Shown piece by piece: positions 12,631-12,861 of a DNA stretch of 12,861 nucleotides (its first letter is position 1; each line of letters starts with the position of its first letter). Both the position numbers and the translations under genes were made by a program. This DNA comes from DATKXO01 sp035528995 (GTDB lineage: Bacteria > Planctomycetota > Phycisphaerae > UBA1845), in assembly GCA_035528995.1 (NCBI GenBank), contig DATKXO010000295.1:1-12861 (forward strand). Direction: 5' to 3'. The notes beneath the pieces were generated by a model. It searched no databases. It was not told where the DNA came from and was given only the letters and a program-made list of their open reading frames with translations.

Positions 12631-12636
12631 AGTGTA
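12631..12636 (-). promoter_or_regulatory. Candidate -10 box for the histidine kinase gene
   Basis: TACACT (minus strand) ends nine bases before ATG 12621, the same spacing as TATAAT before the lipoprotein gene at 7123. No convincing -35 box is seen near 12654-12659. If used, the mRNA would be nearly leaderless. Confidence 0.3.
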
Positions 12637-12721
12637 GCGGAATCCGCGTCGGGAGGTTAGCGGGTCGTCGGTGGGTGCCTTGACGGGGCGGACGATCCGC
12701 ACGCCCGGCAACGGTGTGCTA

Positions 12722-12739
12722 TTGATTTGTTTCAATCAA
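12722..12739. repeat. AT-rich hairpin at the upstream gene end
   Basis: TTGATT (12722-12727) pairs exactly with AATCAA (12734-12739) around TGTTTC. It is a short AT-rich island in GC-rich sequence and spans the TGA of the possible upstream gene and the TTG at 12735. Confidence 0.45.
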
Positions 12740-12861
12740 AGTGAGACATTTCGCCGTGTTGGGTAAGAAACGGTTTCGGCCTCCGGCCAAGGCAGGAGGC
12801 GTTGTCGCAGCCTGATGTTCTCCTGCTTTCGCAGTTCCCTGGCCGTGCTCAGTTTCCGGCG
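12736..12861 (-). CDS. Possible C-terminal end of an upstream gene (truncated by window edge)
   Basis: A minus-strand frame is open from the window edge to a TGA at 12738-12736 and encodes 41 residues. The first half is charged and coiled-coil-like (LSTARELRKQENIRLRQRLL), which looks like real protein, possibly the tail of a DNA-binding or transposase-type protein. The second half has lower GC at third positions. A second minus-strand frame is also open here, so the assignment is tentative. Confidence 0.35.
   Translation of the reverse strand, partial: RRKLSTARELRKQENIRLRQRLLPWPEAETVSYPTRRNVSL

Noticed and set aside
12622..12735. 38-residue N-terminal extension of the histidine kinase from TTG 12735
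   Set aside because: No Shine-Dalgarno sequence, the extension is not kinase-like, and a start at 12621 places the first membrane segment at a normal distance.

Overview
The window looks like a chromosomal segment of a GC-rich planctomycete, perhaps of the Phycisphaerae type. This is an inference from gene style: an AlgI-type MBOAT acyltransferase beginning MLFHS, an Lgt with a very long insert, a lipoprotein alpha/beta hydrolase and a short zinc-ribbon protein, all at high GC. No rRNA or tRNA is present to confirm the taxonomy.

Layout from left to right. Positions 1-361 hold the possible tail of an upstream gene, a 25-bp direct repeat and several hairpins. A class I glutamine synthetase (glnA, minus strand, 362-1780) is divergent from a plus-strand pair at 2094-4792: an AlgI-like MBOAT O-acyltransferase followed 11 bases later by a membrane-anchored SGNH hydrolase-like protein. 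The pair probably O-acylates an exported polysaccharide. On the minus strand, lgt (4925-6142) lies downstream of a lipoprotein alpha/beta hydrolase (6287-7123), so the lipidation enzyme sits beside one of its likely substrates.

From about 7200 to 10215 the window changes character: lower GC, mixed codon use and strong AT-rich promoters. This accessory island holds a Panacea-domain antitoxin with a small downstream ORF that is probably its toxin (minus, 8123 to 7245), a dead IS1-family transposase (8247-8869), a P63C-domain phage-type protein under a strong promoter with repeated half-sites (8984-10024), and a frameshifted remnant of a small gene running into it from the other side (10012-10216).

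The right end returns to core-like sequence: a conserved small zinc-ribbon protein with its own promoter (10388-10933), a membrane-bound HAMP sensor histidine kinase (11053-12621, minus) and the possible tail of another minus-strand gene at the edge.

Most novel for follow-up are the Panacea/candidate-toxin pair, the operator-like architecture upstream of the P63C gene, the frameshifted remnant, the glutamine synthetase that appears to lack the adenylylation tyrosine, and two genes whose -10 boxes lie nine bases before the ATG and so may be read from leaderless mRNAs.
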